Below are positions 44,387 through 51,907 of a stretch of 64,000 nt of DNA, piece after piece. The notes under the pieces are model-generated. The model made no database searches. It was not told the DNA's origin and saw only the letters and a list, made by a program, of their open reading frames with translations. The position numbers and the translations under genes were made by a program. Location of the stretch: assembly GCF_003390925.1 (NCBI RefSeq), contig NZ_QUBS01000090.1, forward strand, positions 248,001 to 312,000, in the 5' to 3' direction. Numbering within the stretch: position 1 is the first letter of the stretch; each line of letters begins with the position of its first letter. This DNA comes from Trinickia diaoshuihuensis (lineage in GTDB: Bacteria; Pseudomonadota; Gammaproteobacteria; Burkholderiales; Burkholderiaceae).

Positions 44387-46881
44387 GGCAGTGCTTCTTC
44401 GTGTCGTTGGGGGGATTGGGCACGCGCGCCCTCGTCGCCGGCAATGCCGACGATCGACGTGCGAAACTCCGCGCAGAACGCGCCGCGCTCGTCCGCCAGC
44501 CACACCTGGTGCGGCGCGGGCAGCATCTCCGAGACGCCGAGCGTTTGCGCACGTGCCGACACCGACGTTAGCGCATCGAGCGAGAGCGGACAGTCGAAAT
44601 CCACGAAGACGGGTTTCGGCTCCGTGTCGGCCTTCACGAAAATATGACGAGGCAAACCCTGTGCGTCGGCCCAGCGCCGCCACGCGAGGAAGGCCGGCAT
44701 GCTTTCGCCGACGCGCTCGGCGACCGGCAGTTCGCTCGCTTGCAGCGTCCAGGTACGGCGCTTGAGAATCGTGCGGCCCAGACGGATGCGCTCGGCAATG
44801 CCCGCACCGAGCACGTCGGCGGCCAGCGCAAACGCGGCGCGATGAAAATCGCCGGGCAATACCGTCAGGAGATGTTCGACGAGACCGCTCACGGGATCTT
44901 CGACGAATAGGCTGCCGTCGTTTTCGACGAGCTCGAGCCGCGCCGCCGGAATACGACGCTCGCCGGGCACGCGCGCGCTCGCGCCCGGCATTTCGACTTG
45001 CCACAACTCGGGCACGTCGAGCCAGTCGATATGAGAGCGCTGATAGGTACTGTCCGAATCGGCCGCCACCATCCGCGAATTGCCGAGCGTATCGCGTACC
45101 TCGTCGCGTACGCTGTCTTGGTAAGGACAGAACGGCTGCGCCACGGGCTGCGAGACCGTATGGACCGTCGGATGCACCTCGCCGATGACAAGGTCGAATT
45201 GCCCTGCGCGGATCGCATCGACGCTGGCCGCCGCGATCAGGAAATCGGGCGAATGCACGCGCGTACCGAGCGGCTGCGGACCGCTCACGCGCAGGCCTTG
45301 TTGCTCGAACGCCGAGACGAGCCCCGCGAGGTCGTCCGCATCGAGCGCGATCTCGCCATCGACCGCCTGCTTGCCTGCGATCACGGTGCGCCACGCTTCG
45401 CGCAGTAGCGGACGCAGGGCGGCAACCGTCTCCTCGGCCACGCGATGACGTTGCAATTCGCGCGCGAACGACAGCAGATCGTGCCGCACGGCCACGTCGC
45501 CATCCTGGCGGATGCGCACGTAGGCAGCGGATACATGCGCGGCGATCGCGCCGGCGAGACGGTCGTAGAGCGCCATCAGCGGCACGAGTTCAGTATCGAT
45601 CGCGCGCCGCACCTCGCCCCCGATGCGCACGCGCACGTTGCGCGCGCAGTCTTCGTAGAACGGAAAGCGGCCGACATACATCTTGCCTTGCTCGCGGCTC
45701 ACGTCGATGCCGTTCTCGGCCAACAGCGTCTCGCAATCGGCAAGCGCCGCGCGCCGTTCGTCGAGCCCGCCCGTCGCGAAGCGCCGGCGCTCGCGCTCCA
45801 GCGATTCGAACAGTTCGCGCCAGAAGCGCGTGCGCGGATGCCCCGGATCGAGATGCGCAAGATAAGCGCGCAGGGCGCCGAGCGGATCGGCGAGGCCCGT
45901 GGGAATGCGCACGGCGCGCGCGGCGATGCCTTTGGCGAGCACGCTGTCGATAGCCGCATCGACGCTCGTCCCGTCGAAGCCGCGGGCGAGACAGCGCTCG
46001 CGCAGCAACGCGCGCTTGATGCCGTGAGCGCGCTGCGCTTCGAGTTCCTCGAGCACGGCAAGCAAGGCGCCGTGCACGGCAATCCGCCGGTTGCCGGGCG
46101 CCTGCAACGCGCCCTGGACCAACGCGCAGGCCGGCGATAGGGAGATCGGCAACGTATCGCCGAGCACGGGATCTTCCGACATCGCCGTCGCCACGCGCGA
46201 AATCACCCAATGCTCGAAGTAAGTGCGCCGCTCGCCGATCCAGCCACCCTCGCCGAACTCGACCTGGAACGACGAAGCCTCGCCGTGCGCGTCGGCCGAT
46301 CCGAATTCTCCCCAAGCGATCGGACCGAAAAAGCTCGTCGTATCGTTCTTCGCGCACAGCCGCTGCACATAGCTCCACGCCAGGCGCAAACGCTGCCGCA
46401 TGCGGTTGTCGACGCGCTCGGGCGCGCATTCGGCCAACGTCTCGACGCGTTCGAGCGCGCTCGGATTCGATAGGAATACGGCCTCGCGCAACAGCGGATC
46501 GCGCAGCGTCTCAAACAGCGCGGCCCGCGCGTGAGTGGCGGCGGCGCCGAAGCTCGCTTCGAGCGCGGCGCTCAGTTGCGCCAATTCCGCGCGCTCGGCA
46601 TGGAGCGGCTCGAGTTCGTCGGCGGCGAGCGCCGTTTGATCGGCGGGCCAATCCTTGGCCGTGAGCGGCATGCCTTCGGTGAGCTTGCGCACGACCTTCA
46701 GCGCCACCGGCGAGCCCGCTTTGAGCAAGCCCTGGCGGATCCGTTCGATGCGCGCCTCGATCGATTCGGTCAGCGCATGAAAGCGCGCGAGCTCTTGCTC
46801 ATCGAGCCGCACGGCGAAGCGTTCGAGCCAACTGATCGGAAAGCCCGCCGAGCGCATCCAGAAGAACGACGAAAGCGACAT
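44383..46881 (-). CDS. tglB: Small LanB-like enzyme, probable peptide aminoacyl-tRNA ligase (PEARL)
   Basis: An 832-residue protein homologous to the glutamylation domain of class I lanthipeptide dehydratases: RLRLAWSYVQRLCAKNDTTSFFGPIAWGEF is the hallmark. It has no elimination domain and no LanC is nearby. Stand-alone small LanB proteins beside a DUF692 enzyme and a short scaffold peptide are peptide aminoacyl-tRNA ligases, which add an amino acid from aminoacyl-tRNA to the peptide's C-terminus (TglB adds Cys in 3-thiaglutamate biosynthesis). ATG 46881 follows the partner gene's stop by two bases. The added amino acid here is inferred, not seen. Confidence 0.82.
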   Translation of the reverse strand: MSLSSFFWMRSAGFPISWLERFAVRLDEQELARFHALTESIEARIERIRQGLLKAGSPVALKVVRKLTEGMPLTAKDWPADQTALAADELEPLHAERAELAQLSAALEASFGAAATHARAALFETLRDPLLREAVFLSNPSALERVETLAECAPERVDNRMRQRLRLAWSYVQRLCAKNDTTSFFGPIAWGEFGSADAHGEASSFQVEFGEGGWIGERRTYFEHWVISRVATAMSEDPVLGDTLPISLSPACALVQGALQAPGNRRIAVHGALLAVLEELEAQRAHGIKRALLRERCLARGFDGTSVDAAIDSVLAKGIAARAVRIPTGLADPLGALRAYLAHLDPGHPRTRFWRELFESLERERRRFATGGLDERRAALADCETLLAENGIDVSREQGKMYVGRFPFYEDCARNVRVRIGGEVRRAIDTELVPLMALYDRLAGAIAAHVSAAYVRIRQDGDVAVRHDLLSFARELQRHRVAEETVAALRPLLREAWRTVIAGKQAVDGEIALDADDLAGLVSAFEQQGLRVSGPQPLGTRVHSPDFLIAAASVDAIRAGQFDLVIGEVHPTVHTVSQPVAQPFCPYQDSVRDEVRDTLGNSRMVAADSDSTYQRSHIDWLDVPELWQVEMPGASARVPGERRIPAARLELVENDGSLFVEDPVSGLVEHLLTVLPGDFHRAAFALAADVLGAGIAERIRLGRTILKRRTWTLQASELPVAERVGESMPAFLAWRRWADAQGLPRHIFVKADTEPKPVFVDFDCPLSLDALTSVSARAQTLGVSEMLPAPHQVWLADERGAFCAEFRTSIVGIAGDEGARAQSPQRHEEALP

Positions 46882-46883
46882 GG

Positions 46884-47756
46884 TTATCCCCGGGAGACGT
46901 CGATGGCGCGACACTGACGCAGCAGCTCGAACGCTCGCGCGTCAGCTTCCGTAACCGGTGCTAGGCCGCGTGCGGCCAGCCGCTCGTTCAGCGCGGCGCG
47001 ATCGGCCGGCTCCTCGAGCGCGTCGTGAATCTGCGCCGCGCGCTCCGGCAACATACCGAAGCGGTGCGTATGTTCGTCATCGACGTAGTACGCCACGTAC
47101 ACGCCCGGCACTTCGGGCAGCGGCTCGCGCCCGAGCATCCCTTTCTCGCGCAGCCATTTCGCCAGTTGGGTCGATGAGCGATAGAGTTCGCAAAACGGCG
47201 AACGCGTCCAGACCGTGGCCGCATCGTCGAACGGGGCGGCCGATGCGCTCGCGCTATTCGCGGCTTGTTTGTGTGCCGCTTCGCCCAGTGCCCCGACACG
47301 CCGCAGCATCGCGACGGCGGCCGCTTCGAGTCCCATCAAGTCGGCCATGCCCGTCACGCGCACCGCTTCGGCGTGATGTCGCAGGAACGCCAACGCCTCG
47401 GCGCAGTACGTGTAGACGAACGGACCGTAGTCGCGCCAGCCCACCGTATCCAGGAAGGCGGCCCCGAGCTCGCGTACGTCGTGTCCATCGGCCAACAGCG
47501 CACGCAGCGTCAACGGTGCGCCGTTCTCGAGCGCATTGAGGAACGAGTTGCGCATGCGAAAGCGGTAGTTCTCGACGAACCAGCGCGCACCCGACGCTTC
47601 GCTCGCATATTCGCGAGCGACCGCGAATTCGTCGTCGCTCAGCGAGAAGCGCTGTTGCATGTCGTCGACCTGTCCCGCCAGCACGGCGGCGGCGAGGGGC
47701 TGCTCGCACATGATGCGGCGCCAAGTGAGCCAGACGGTTTGTGCGTTCATATTCAT
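46884..47756 (-). CDS. tglI: DUF692 partner protein (TglI-like)
   Basis: A 290-residue protein whose start overlaps the DUF692 stop (ATGA) and whose stop is two bases before the LanB-like gene. The N-terminal helical part (FSLSDDEFAVAREYASEASGARWFVENYRFR) and a C-terminal wHTH-like part (YYVDDEHTHRFGMLPERAAQIHDAL) fit the partner subunits that bind the scaffold peptide for DUF692 oxygenases (MbnC, TglI type). A Ser/Ala-rich linker at about 167-176 separates the two. Sequence similarity alone is weak; the call rests on position and layout. Confidence 0.7.
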   Translation of the reverse strand: MNMNAQTVWLTWRRIMCEQPLAAAVLAGQVDDMQQRFSLSDDEFAVAREYASEASGARWFVENYRFRMRNSFLNALENGAPLTLRALLADGHDVRELGAAFLDTVGWRDYGPFVYTYCAEALAFLRHHAEAVRVTGMADLMGLEAAAVAMLRRVGALGEAAHKQAANSASASAAPFDDAATVWTRSPFCELYRSSTQLAKWLREKGMLGREPLPEVPGVYVAYYVDDEHTHRFGMLPERAAQIHDALEEPADRAALNERLAARGLAPVTEADARAFELLRQCRAIDVSRG

Positions 47757-48685
47757 GCTTGCTCCGCGAGCGTCGCCATATCGTGCCGCGCACCCTTATG
47801 CCGGTTCCAGATCTCGCGCGCGCGGGCCAGATCGCCCGCGATCATTTCGTGATCGGATTGCGCCGTCGATTGACCCAGCACGCGGGTACCGTCGTGGTGC
47901 GCCTGACCTTGAAACTCGAGGATGACGGCGGCCGGCTCGGCGCGCGACAGCACGTCCTCGAGCAGTTCCCAGACGGGCTCGGGCACCTTGCTGTCGTGCC
48001 AGTCGTGGTAGCTGCCGCCATACCAGCTACCGCCCGCGAGGTGGATTGCGATGACGCGGTCGAGCGGAATGGTGTCGAGGTAATCGGCGCAGGAAAACCC
48101 GGCGAGATTCACCGAGTTCGTATAAATGTTGTGCAAATCCAAATGCAGGAACGTTTTCGAGCGTTCGACGAGCCGCGCCATGAATTCGGCCTCGCGCATT
48201 TGCGCGCCGGGCGTCGGCATGTAGTAGGCCGCGTTCTCGTGCGCGAGCGGCATGCCATAGGCTTCCTGCACGGCCGCGGCGCGCGCGGCGCAGCGTTCGA
48301 TCTCCGCGTTGGAGAACTGAACCGGGCTGCTCCAGATATCGAGCCACGAGTTGTCGCCGTAAAAGCAGTGGTTGGCGACCCATGGGCTGCCGATCGCCTT
48401 GGCAAGCGGCACATGACGCCGGAGCGCCGCCGTTTCCTCGAGCGGCGCAAAGCCGAAATCGCAACCATAGTTCGAGTGCGCGAGCAGCCGGCCGCGCCCG
48501 CGAATCTTCTCCAGTTGCTCGCGCGCGGCGGGACGCATCATATACGGACCGTCGAGCGGGCCCATCAGGTTGTCGAGCAGCACCTCGTACACGTCGACTT
48601 CCATGTCCTCGAAAGGAAACCAGTCGAGGATCTCTGGGTTGTATTGCAGCCCGACGCCGATGGCGGACGGCTTCGCAAATGTCAT
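47753..48685 (-). CDS. tglH: DUF692 multinuclear non-haem iron oxygenase (TglH/MbnB-like)
   Basis: A 310-residue TIM-barrel protein of the MbnB/TglH family. Metal-site residues are in place: H70 (LLAHSNYG), H106, H149-E150 (LAHENAAYY), H185 (LDLHNIYTN), H215 (AIHLAGGSW), H227 (GSYHDWHD) and E257 (ILEFQG). Known members use two or three irons and O2 to rework Cys residues of a carrier peptide; TglH with TglI removes the beta-methylene of an added Cys as formate. ATG 48685 has CGGAGC upstream. It follows the scaffold gene and a hairpin. Confidence 0.88.
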   Translation of the reverse strand: MTFAKPSAIGVGLQYNPEILDWFPFEDMEVDVYEVLLDNLMGPLDGPYMMRPAAREQLEKIRGRGRLLAHSNYGCDFGFAPLEETAALRRHVPLAKAIGSPWVANHCFYGDNSWLDIWSSPVQFSNAEIERCAARAAAVQEAYGMPLAHENAAYYMPTPGAQMREAEFMARLVERSKTFLHLDLHNIYTNSVNLAGFSCADYLDTIPLDRVIAIHLAGGSWYGGSYHDWHDSKVPEPVWELLEDVLSRAEPAAVILEFQGQAHHDGTRVLGQSTAQSDHEMIAGDLARAREIWNRHKGARHDMATLAEQA

Positions 48686-48703
48686 GATTGCTCCGGAATG
48701 AAA

Positions 48704-48764
48704 ACGCCCCCGGCCCGATGAACCTGGTAAGCCCGCGGCTATCAGCGCGCCGGCGCGGGGGCGT
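48704..48764 (-). terminator. Attenuator hairpin between scaffold peptide and DUF692 genes
   Basis: On the minus strand ACGCCCCCG (48764-48756) pairs perfectly with CGGGGGCGT (48712-48704), with further GC-rich pairing possible in the 43-base loop, and is followed by TTTTC. It lies between the scaffold stop and the DUF692 start. A partial terminator there would raise scaffold mRNA over enzyme mRNA. Confidence 0.5.
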
Positions 48765-48773
48765 GCGTTTGCA

Positions 48774-48947
48774 TCACGCGAAGACCTTGCTTTCGATGAC
48801 TTCGATGTCGTCGAGCGAGAAGTCCTCGAAGTCCTGCAGCGCATCGGCCGGCTTGCCTTCGCAGGCGTCCGTGCCTTGCGCGGCCAGGTTCGCCTGCATA
48901 TCGGCTACGGACTGGCTTTGCTCTTGGGAAACGGTCGTGTCGTTCAT
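48774..48947 (-). CDS. tglA: Scaffold peptide of the pearlin cluster (TglA-like)
   Basis: A 57-residue acidic peptide starting at ATG 48947 with GGAGG seven bases upstream. The N-terminal part is Gln/Ala/Asp-rich with a single Cys (DACEGK). The C-terminus holds FSLDDIEVIESKVFA; FSLD resembles the FxLD box by which LanB proteins bind class I leader peptides (FNLD in nisin), yet only about ten residues follow it. There is thus no ordinary core peptide, as expected for a reusable scaffold that is extended at its C-terminal Ala by a peptide aminoacyl-tRNA ligase. It lies between the protease gene and the DUF692 gene. Confidence 0.8.
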   Translation of the reverse strand: MNDTTVSQEQSQSVADMQANLAAQGTDACEGKPADALQDFEDFSLDDIEVIESKVFA

Positions 48948-48965
48948 GAGATCCTCCGTCAACAG

Positions 48966-50114
48966 TCAGTGGGGTTGAAACGCGGAAACAGCGGAAACCG
49001 CGATGCGTGCGACGTTGGCCCAGACGATGAGCCAACCGCCGAGCGTGCCGATGACCATGGCCGTGTACGTGAGCGTCTCGCGTCGCGTCAGCGAGACGCG
49101 GCGCCCGCGCATGAGCGCCGTGAAGGCCGAGAACGCGCGCTGCCGCAGCCGCGGCATGTTCAACAGTTCCGTCATCGCCAGATAGCCGTCGCCGTTGAAG
49201 ATCGGCAGCAGCGTCGGAATCAGGGCAAGCGAGGGACTCGCGATCGCGACGGTCGCGCAATAACGCGCCGCGCCGCCCGGTGCCGCCCAGGCCCAGACGA
49301 ACACCGCCACCGCCGCGAAGACGAGGCTCGCGAACGGGCCCGCGAAAATCGTCACGGCCCGCGCGGTCTTATCGAGGCGGCTCCATTCGCGCTGCACGGG
49401 CCAGGCCCAGCCCGTCGCGATGACGACATACACCGCCACGCCGATCTCGGTCACGCGCACGCGGTAGGCGCGGCAAGCGAGCGCATGGCCGAACTCATGA
49501 ACGACGATCGATGCGATGACGACCGCGTAGTGAATCGGAATCCACGCGAAGCTCGTCGAATAGACCGACACCAGATCGTGCGTGAACGCGCGGGCGTTCA
49601 CGCCGAGCATCACGCATGCGGCGGCGACGAGCACGCCGAATGCGCCGAACGCCGCGCGCGTCGCGAGCCATGGCATACGGGCCATCATCGCGGTCAGCAT
49701 CTCGTGCGGATCGAAGCGAAACAACGTGATCATCAAGACGCGCTTGAACGGACCATAGGTAATGCCGGCCGATTGCGAGCGCGGCTTGACCACGCGCGAA
49801 GCCGACGGCCGCGAGGGATCCGTCAGGATGCCAAGCGCGAGCATGCGTTCCTCGAATTGCTTGACGGTCGCCGCCGACGCCCGCATCGCGTGCTCCACGC
49901 GCAGCCGCTCGACGATCCGCTCGATCGAGCACATGCCGTCGAACATGCGCGCGACGAGCAGCTCGCGTTTGCCGAGAACGAACGACTCCTCGGAGTCGCG
50001 ATCGCGAAGCACGAACCGCTCGGGCTGACCGGGCTCGACGAGGGTCTCGATGTCGAGATCCTCGCGCAAGCGGGTGTACTCGCCGACGATTGGCTGAGCG
50101 AAGTCCTGGCTCAA
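48966..50114 (-). CDS. tglG: Membrane metalloprotease (M50-like) with PqqD-like domain (TglG-like)
   Basis: A 382-residue protein. Residues about 30-98 form a PqqD-like winged helix, a peptide-recognition fold (ERFVLRDRDSEESFVLGKRELLVARMFDG). Transmembrane helices follow, with the zinc motif HEFGH at 206-210 and the second M50 motif NGDGY at 307-311. Start is a TTG at 50114 that overlaps the upstream TGA (TTGA) with GGGAG before it; the longer frame is antisense to the transferase gene. In the tgl system a membrane protease (TglG) cuts the finished amino acid from the scaffold and regenerates it, and this protein fits that role. Confidence 0.82.
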   Translation of the reverse strand: MSQDFAQPIVGEYTRLREDLDIETLVEPGQPERFVLRDRDSEESFVLGKRELLVARMFDGMCSIERIVERLRVEHAMRASAATVKQFEERMLALGILTDPSRPSASRVVKPRSQSAGITYGPFKRVLMITLFRFDPHEMLTAMMARMPWLATRAAFGAFGVLVAAACVMLGVNARAFTHDLVSVYSTSFAWIPIHYAVVIASIVVHEFGHALACRAYRVRVTEIGVAVYVVIATGWAWPVQREWSRLDKTARAVTIFAGPFASLVFAAVAVFVWAWAAPGGAARYCATVAIASPSLALIPTLLPIFNGDGYLAMTELLNMPRLRQRAFSAFTALMRGRRVSLTRRETLTYTAMVIGTLGGWLIVWANVARIAVSAVSAFQPH

Positions 50115-51064
50115 CGGCGCGCTCCCGGCAAATTGGCGACGGCTGCCCGGACCCGCGCCTGCTCCTCGGCCGCGCCTTCGCGCACGGCGGCCGCGAACGC
50201 ATCGGCGCTCATCGGCTCGCCGGCCCGGCCCAGCACGTAGACGCCGCCCGGCCGCGTCGGCCCGGTCAGCAGTTCGTCGGTCGAGAGGATCGGCTCCCAG
50301 CCGTGCTTGCGCATCATGAGTCCAATGCTGCGCAACGTCAGATAACGCCGATGCGTATGGCTGAACGTGCCGGCCGCCACGCCGCCGAGCAGCGCGCGCC
50401 CTTCGATAAAGAGCAGTCCACCTTCGCGCGTCGCGCGGCGGCAAAGTTCGAGCGTGCGATTGACGTCATGCACGTGTTCGAGCGAACCGGTGATGACGAC
50501 GAGATCGAAGTGGGCCTCGGGCAGCACCATATCCTCGGCGCCGACGGTCTCGATTTTCAGTTTCAAATGACGGGCGCCATACTCGGCATAGCCGGCGTCC
50601 GGATCGGTCCCGAGCACTTCCCAGCCGCGCTTGGCGAACGGGACCATGAGTCCGCCCGACGAGCAGCCCACGTCGAGCAGGCGCCCCGTTGCCGGCAGAT
50701 ACGACTCGAGCGATTGGAGCAGCCGCTCGCCGCGCCGCAACTGATCGACGATGAAAGCGCGTTCGGGCTCGGTCGCACCGAACAGGTTCACGCGATAGTG
50801 CTTGCGGTAATAGGCATCGTAGAACTCGGGCTCGAAGCGCGGGTTCTGCATGACGAAGCCGCACGTTTCGCAGATGACGACCGGCAGCTTCCAGCGCCGG
50901 CCTTGTCCGATCTCGACCTCGTCCACGAGCGCGGCGAAATGCGTGTCGCCGCAAACGTCGCACGGCTGCTCCGCGCAGGCGTAGTCGTCTTCGACGCCGA
51001 CGGCGCGCAGATAATCGCGCGCGGCGTCGAGCTGCGCCTCGTTCGTTTCGCTCACTTGATGCAT
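50111..51064 (-). CDS. tglF: SAM-type transferase with Cys-rich N-terminus, probable carboxymethyltransferase (TglF-like)
   Basis: A 317-residue class I methyltransferase fold. The N-terminus has two Cys pairs (CDVCGD and CETCG) that could hold zinc; LLDVGCSSGGLMVPFAKRG is SAM motif I, and ITGSLEHVHDVNRTLELCRR follows. The upstream gene is a carboxy-SAM synthase homologue, so this protein may transfer a carboxymethyl rather than a methyl group to a scaffold-bound thiol. ATG 51064 overlaps the upstream stop by 13 bases; a GTG at 51055 that forms a GTGA overlap is an alternative start. Confidence 0.75.
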   Translation of the reverse strand: MHQVSETNEAQLDAARDYLRAVGVEDDYACAEQPCDVCGDTHFAALVDEVEIGQGRRWKLPVVICETCGFVMQNPRFEPEFYDAYYRKHYRVNLFGATEPERAFIVDQLRRGERLLQSLESYLPATGRLLDVGCSSGGLMVPFAKRGWEVLGTDPDAGYAEYGARHLKLKIETVGAEDMVLPEAHFDLVVITGSLEHVHDVNRTLELCRRATREGGLLFIEGRALLGGVAAGTFSHTHRRYLTLRSIGLMMRKHGWEPILSTDELLTGPTRPGGVYVLGRAGEPMSADAFAAAVREGAAEEQARVRAAVANLPGARR

Positions 51065-51789
51065 AGGAAGCCTTCGAAGCAGATATGCTTGAACACCGTC
51101 ACGACGTCGCTGAAGCCCGCACGCTTGAGCATGTCCACGTTGCCGGCCGTCGAGAACGGCTCGAGCACGCCCTTCAAGCTGCGCGTCTTTTGCATGATCT
51201 GCTCACAGTCGTAGCCTTGCTTGAGCTTGTACTCGTTGTAGAGCGCCACGGCGATGTCTTGAAAGCGGGCATCGGGCGCGCGCACTTTCTCGAACATCAA
51301 GAATGCGCCGCCCCAATTCAGGCTCTCGTAGACCTTGTCGATCAGCGTCTGACGCAGCCGCGGCCGGATGAACTGCACGGTGTAGTAGGCGACCATCAGA
51401 TCGCTCTTTTCGTACGGGTGCAGATTGATGTCGTCGACGATGAAGTTCACGTTGGCCATCGGATCGGGCTCGTTCGCGGCCGTCTTGCGGGCTTGCGCGA
51501 TCATGTCGGGCTCGACGTCGATACCGATCCATTTCGCCGTGGGGCCATGGCGCCGGGCGAGCTTGCGCGTGAGCGCACCCGTCGAGCAGCCGAGTTCATA
51601 GCAGACCGAGTGAGCGCTGACGAAGAAATCGCTGATCTCGGCAACGAGCTCGTGACCGTCCGCATAGCGCGGCACCGATTTCGACACGTGGTCGTCGAAG
51701 TGCTTGGCCGTTTCCCCGGCAAACGTCCATGCTGCGTTGGCCGTGACGATCGAATCGCCGACGGAGGCGATGTTCAGGTTCGTGTCCAT
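51052..51789 (-). CDS. tglE: Carboxy-S-adenosylmethionine synthase homologue (CmoA/TglE-like)
   Basis: A 245-residue CmoA-family Rossmann protein. FDDHVSKSVPRYADGHELVAEISDFFV, YELGCSTGALTRKLARRHG, IGIDVEPDMIAQAR, YYTVQFIRPRLRQTLIDKVYESL and NWGGAFLMFEK follow E. coli CmoA segment by segment. CmoA makes carboxy-SAM from SAM and prephenate for tRNA uridine modification. No cmoB lies nearby, and the neighbours are peptide-scaffold genes, so the carboxy-SAM is probably used by the next transferase. ATG 51789 follows AAGGGTGAG; the frame upstream adds 13 unsupported residues. Confidence 0.82.
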   Translation of the reverse strand: MDTNLNIASVGDSIVTANAAWTFAGETAKHFDDHVSKSVPRYADGHELVAEISDFFVSAHSVCYELGCSTGALTRKLARRHGPTAKWIGIDVEPDMIAQARKTAANEPDPMANVNFIVDDINLHPYEKSDLMVAYYTVQFIRPRLRQTLIDKVYESLNWGGAFLMFEKVRAPDARFQDIAVALYNEYKLKQGYDCEQIMQKTRSLKGVLEPFSTAGNVDMLKRAGFSDVVTVFKHICFEGFLCIK

Positions 51790-51907
51790 ACTCACCCTTT
51801 TCGTTTCTGCTTGATTTGGAGACGGCACGCTCCCCTTGCTGGCGCTCCTTGCGGAGCGCGCGGCGCGGGACGGCCGTAAGGAACCGCTGAAACCGATCGG
51901 CCGGGCG

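Noticed and set aside
43980-44552. Minus-strand extension of the acyl-CoA synthetase frame
   Set aside because: It covers the cupin gene in another frame and shows no family resemblance; a good ribosome binding site marks 43979.
44383-46881. Full lanthipeptide dehydratase with a lanthipeptide product
   Set aside because: No LanC cyclase, no elimination domain, and the only nearby peptide has no Ser/Thr/Cys-rich core.
47753-48685. Methanobactin or bufferin locus
   Set aside because: The DUF692 gene suggests it, but the precursor lacks Cys-rich repeats or a core, and a small LanB-like ligase and CmoA-like protein are present instead.
48876-50240. Long plus-strand open frame opposite the M50-like protease
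   Set aside because: Arg/His/Asp-rich antisense translation with no recognisable domain; the protease frame has the zinc motifs.
51052-51789. Housekeeping tRNA-modifying CmoA
   Set aside because: There is no cmoB neighbour, and the gene is embedded with stop-start overlap in the scaffold-peptide operon.
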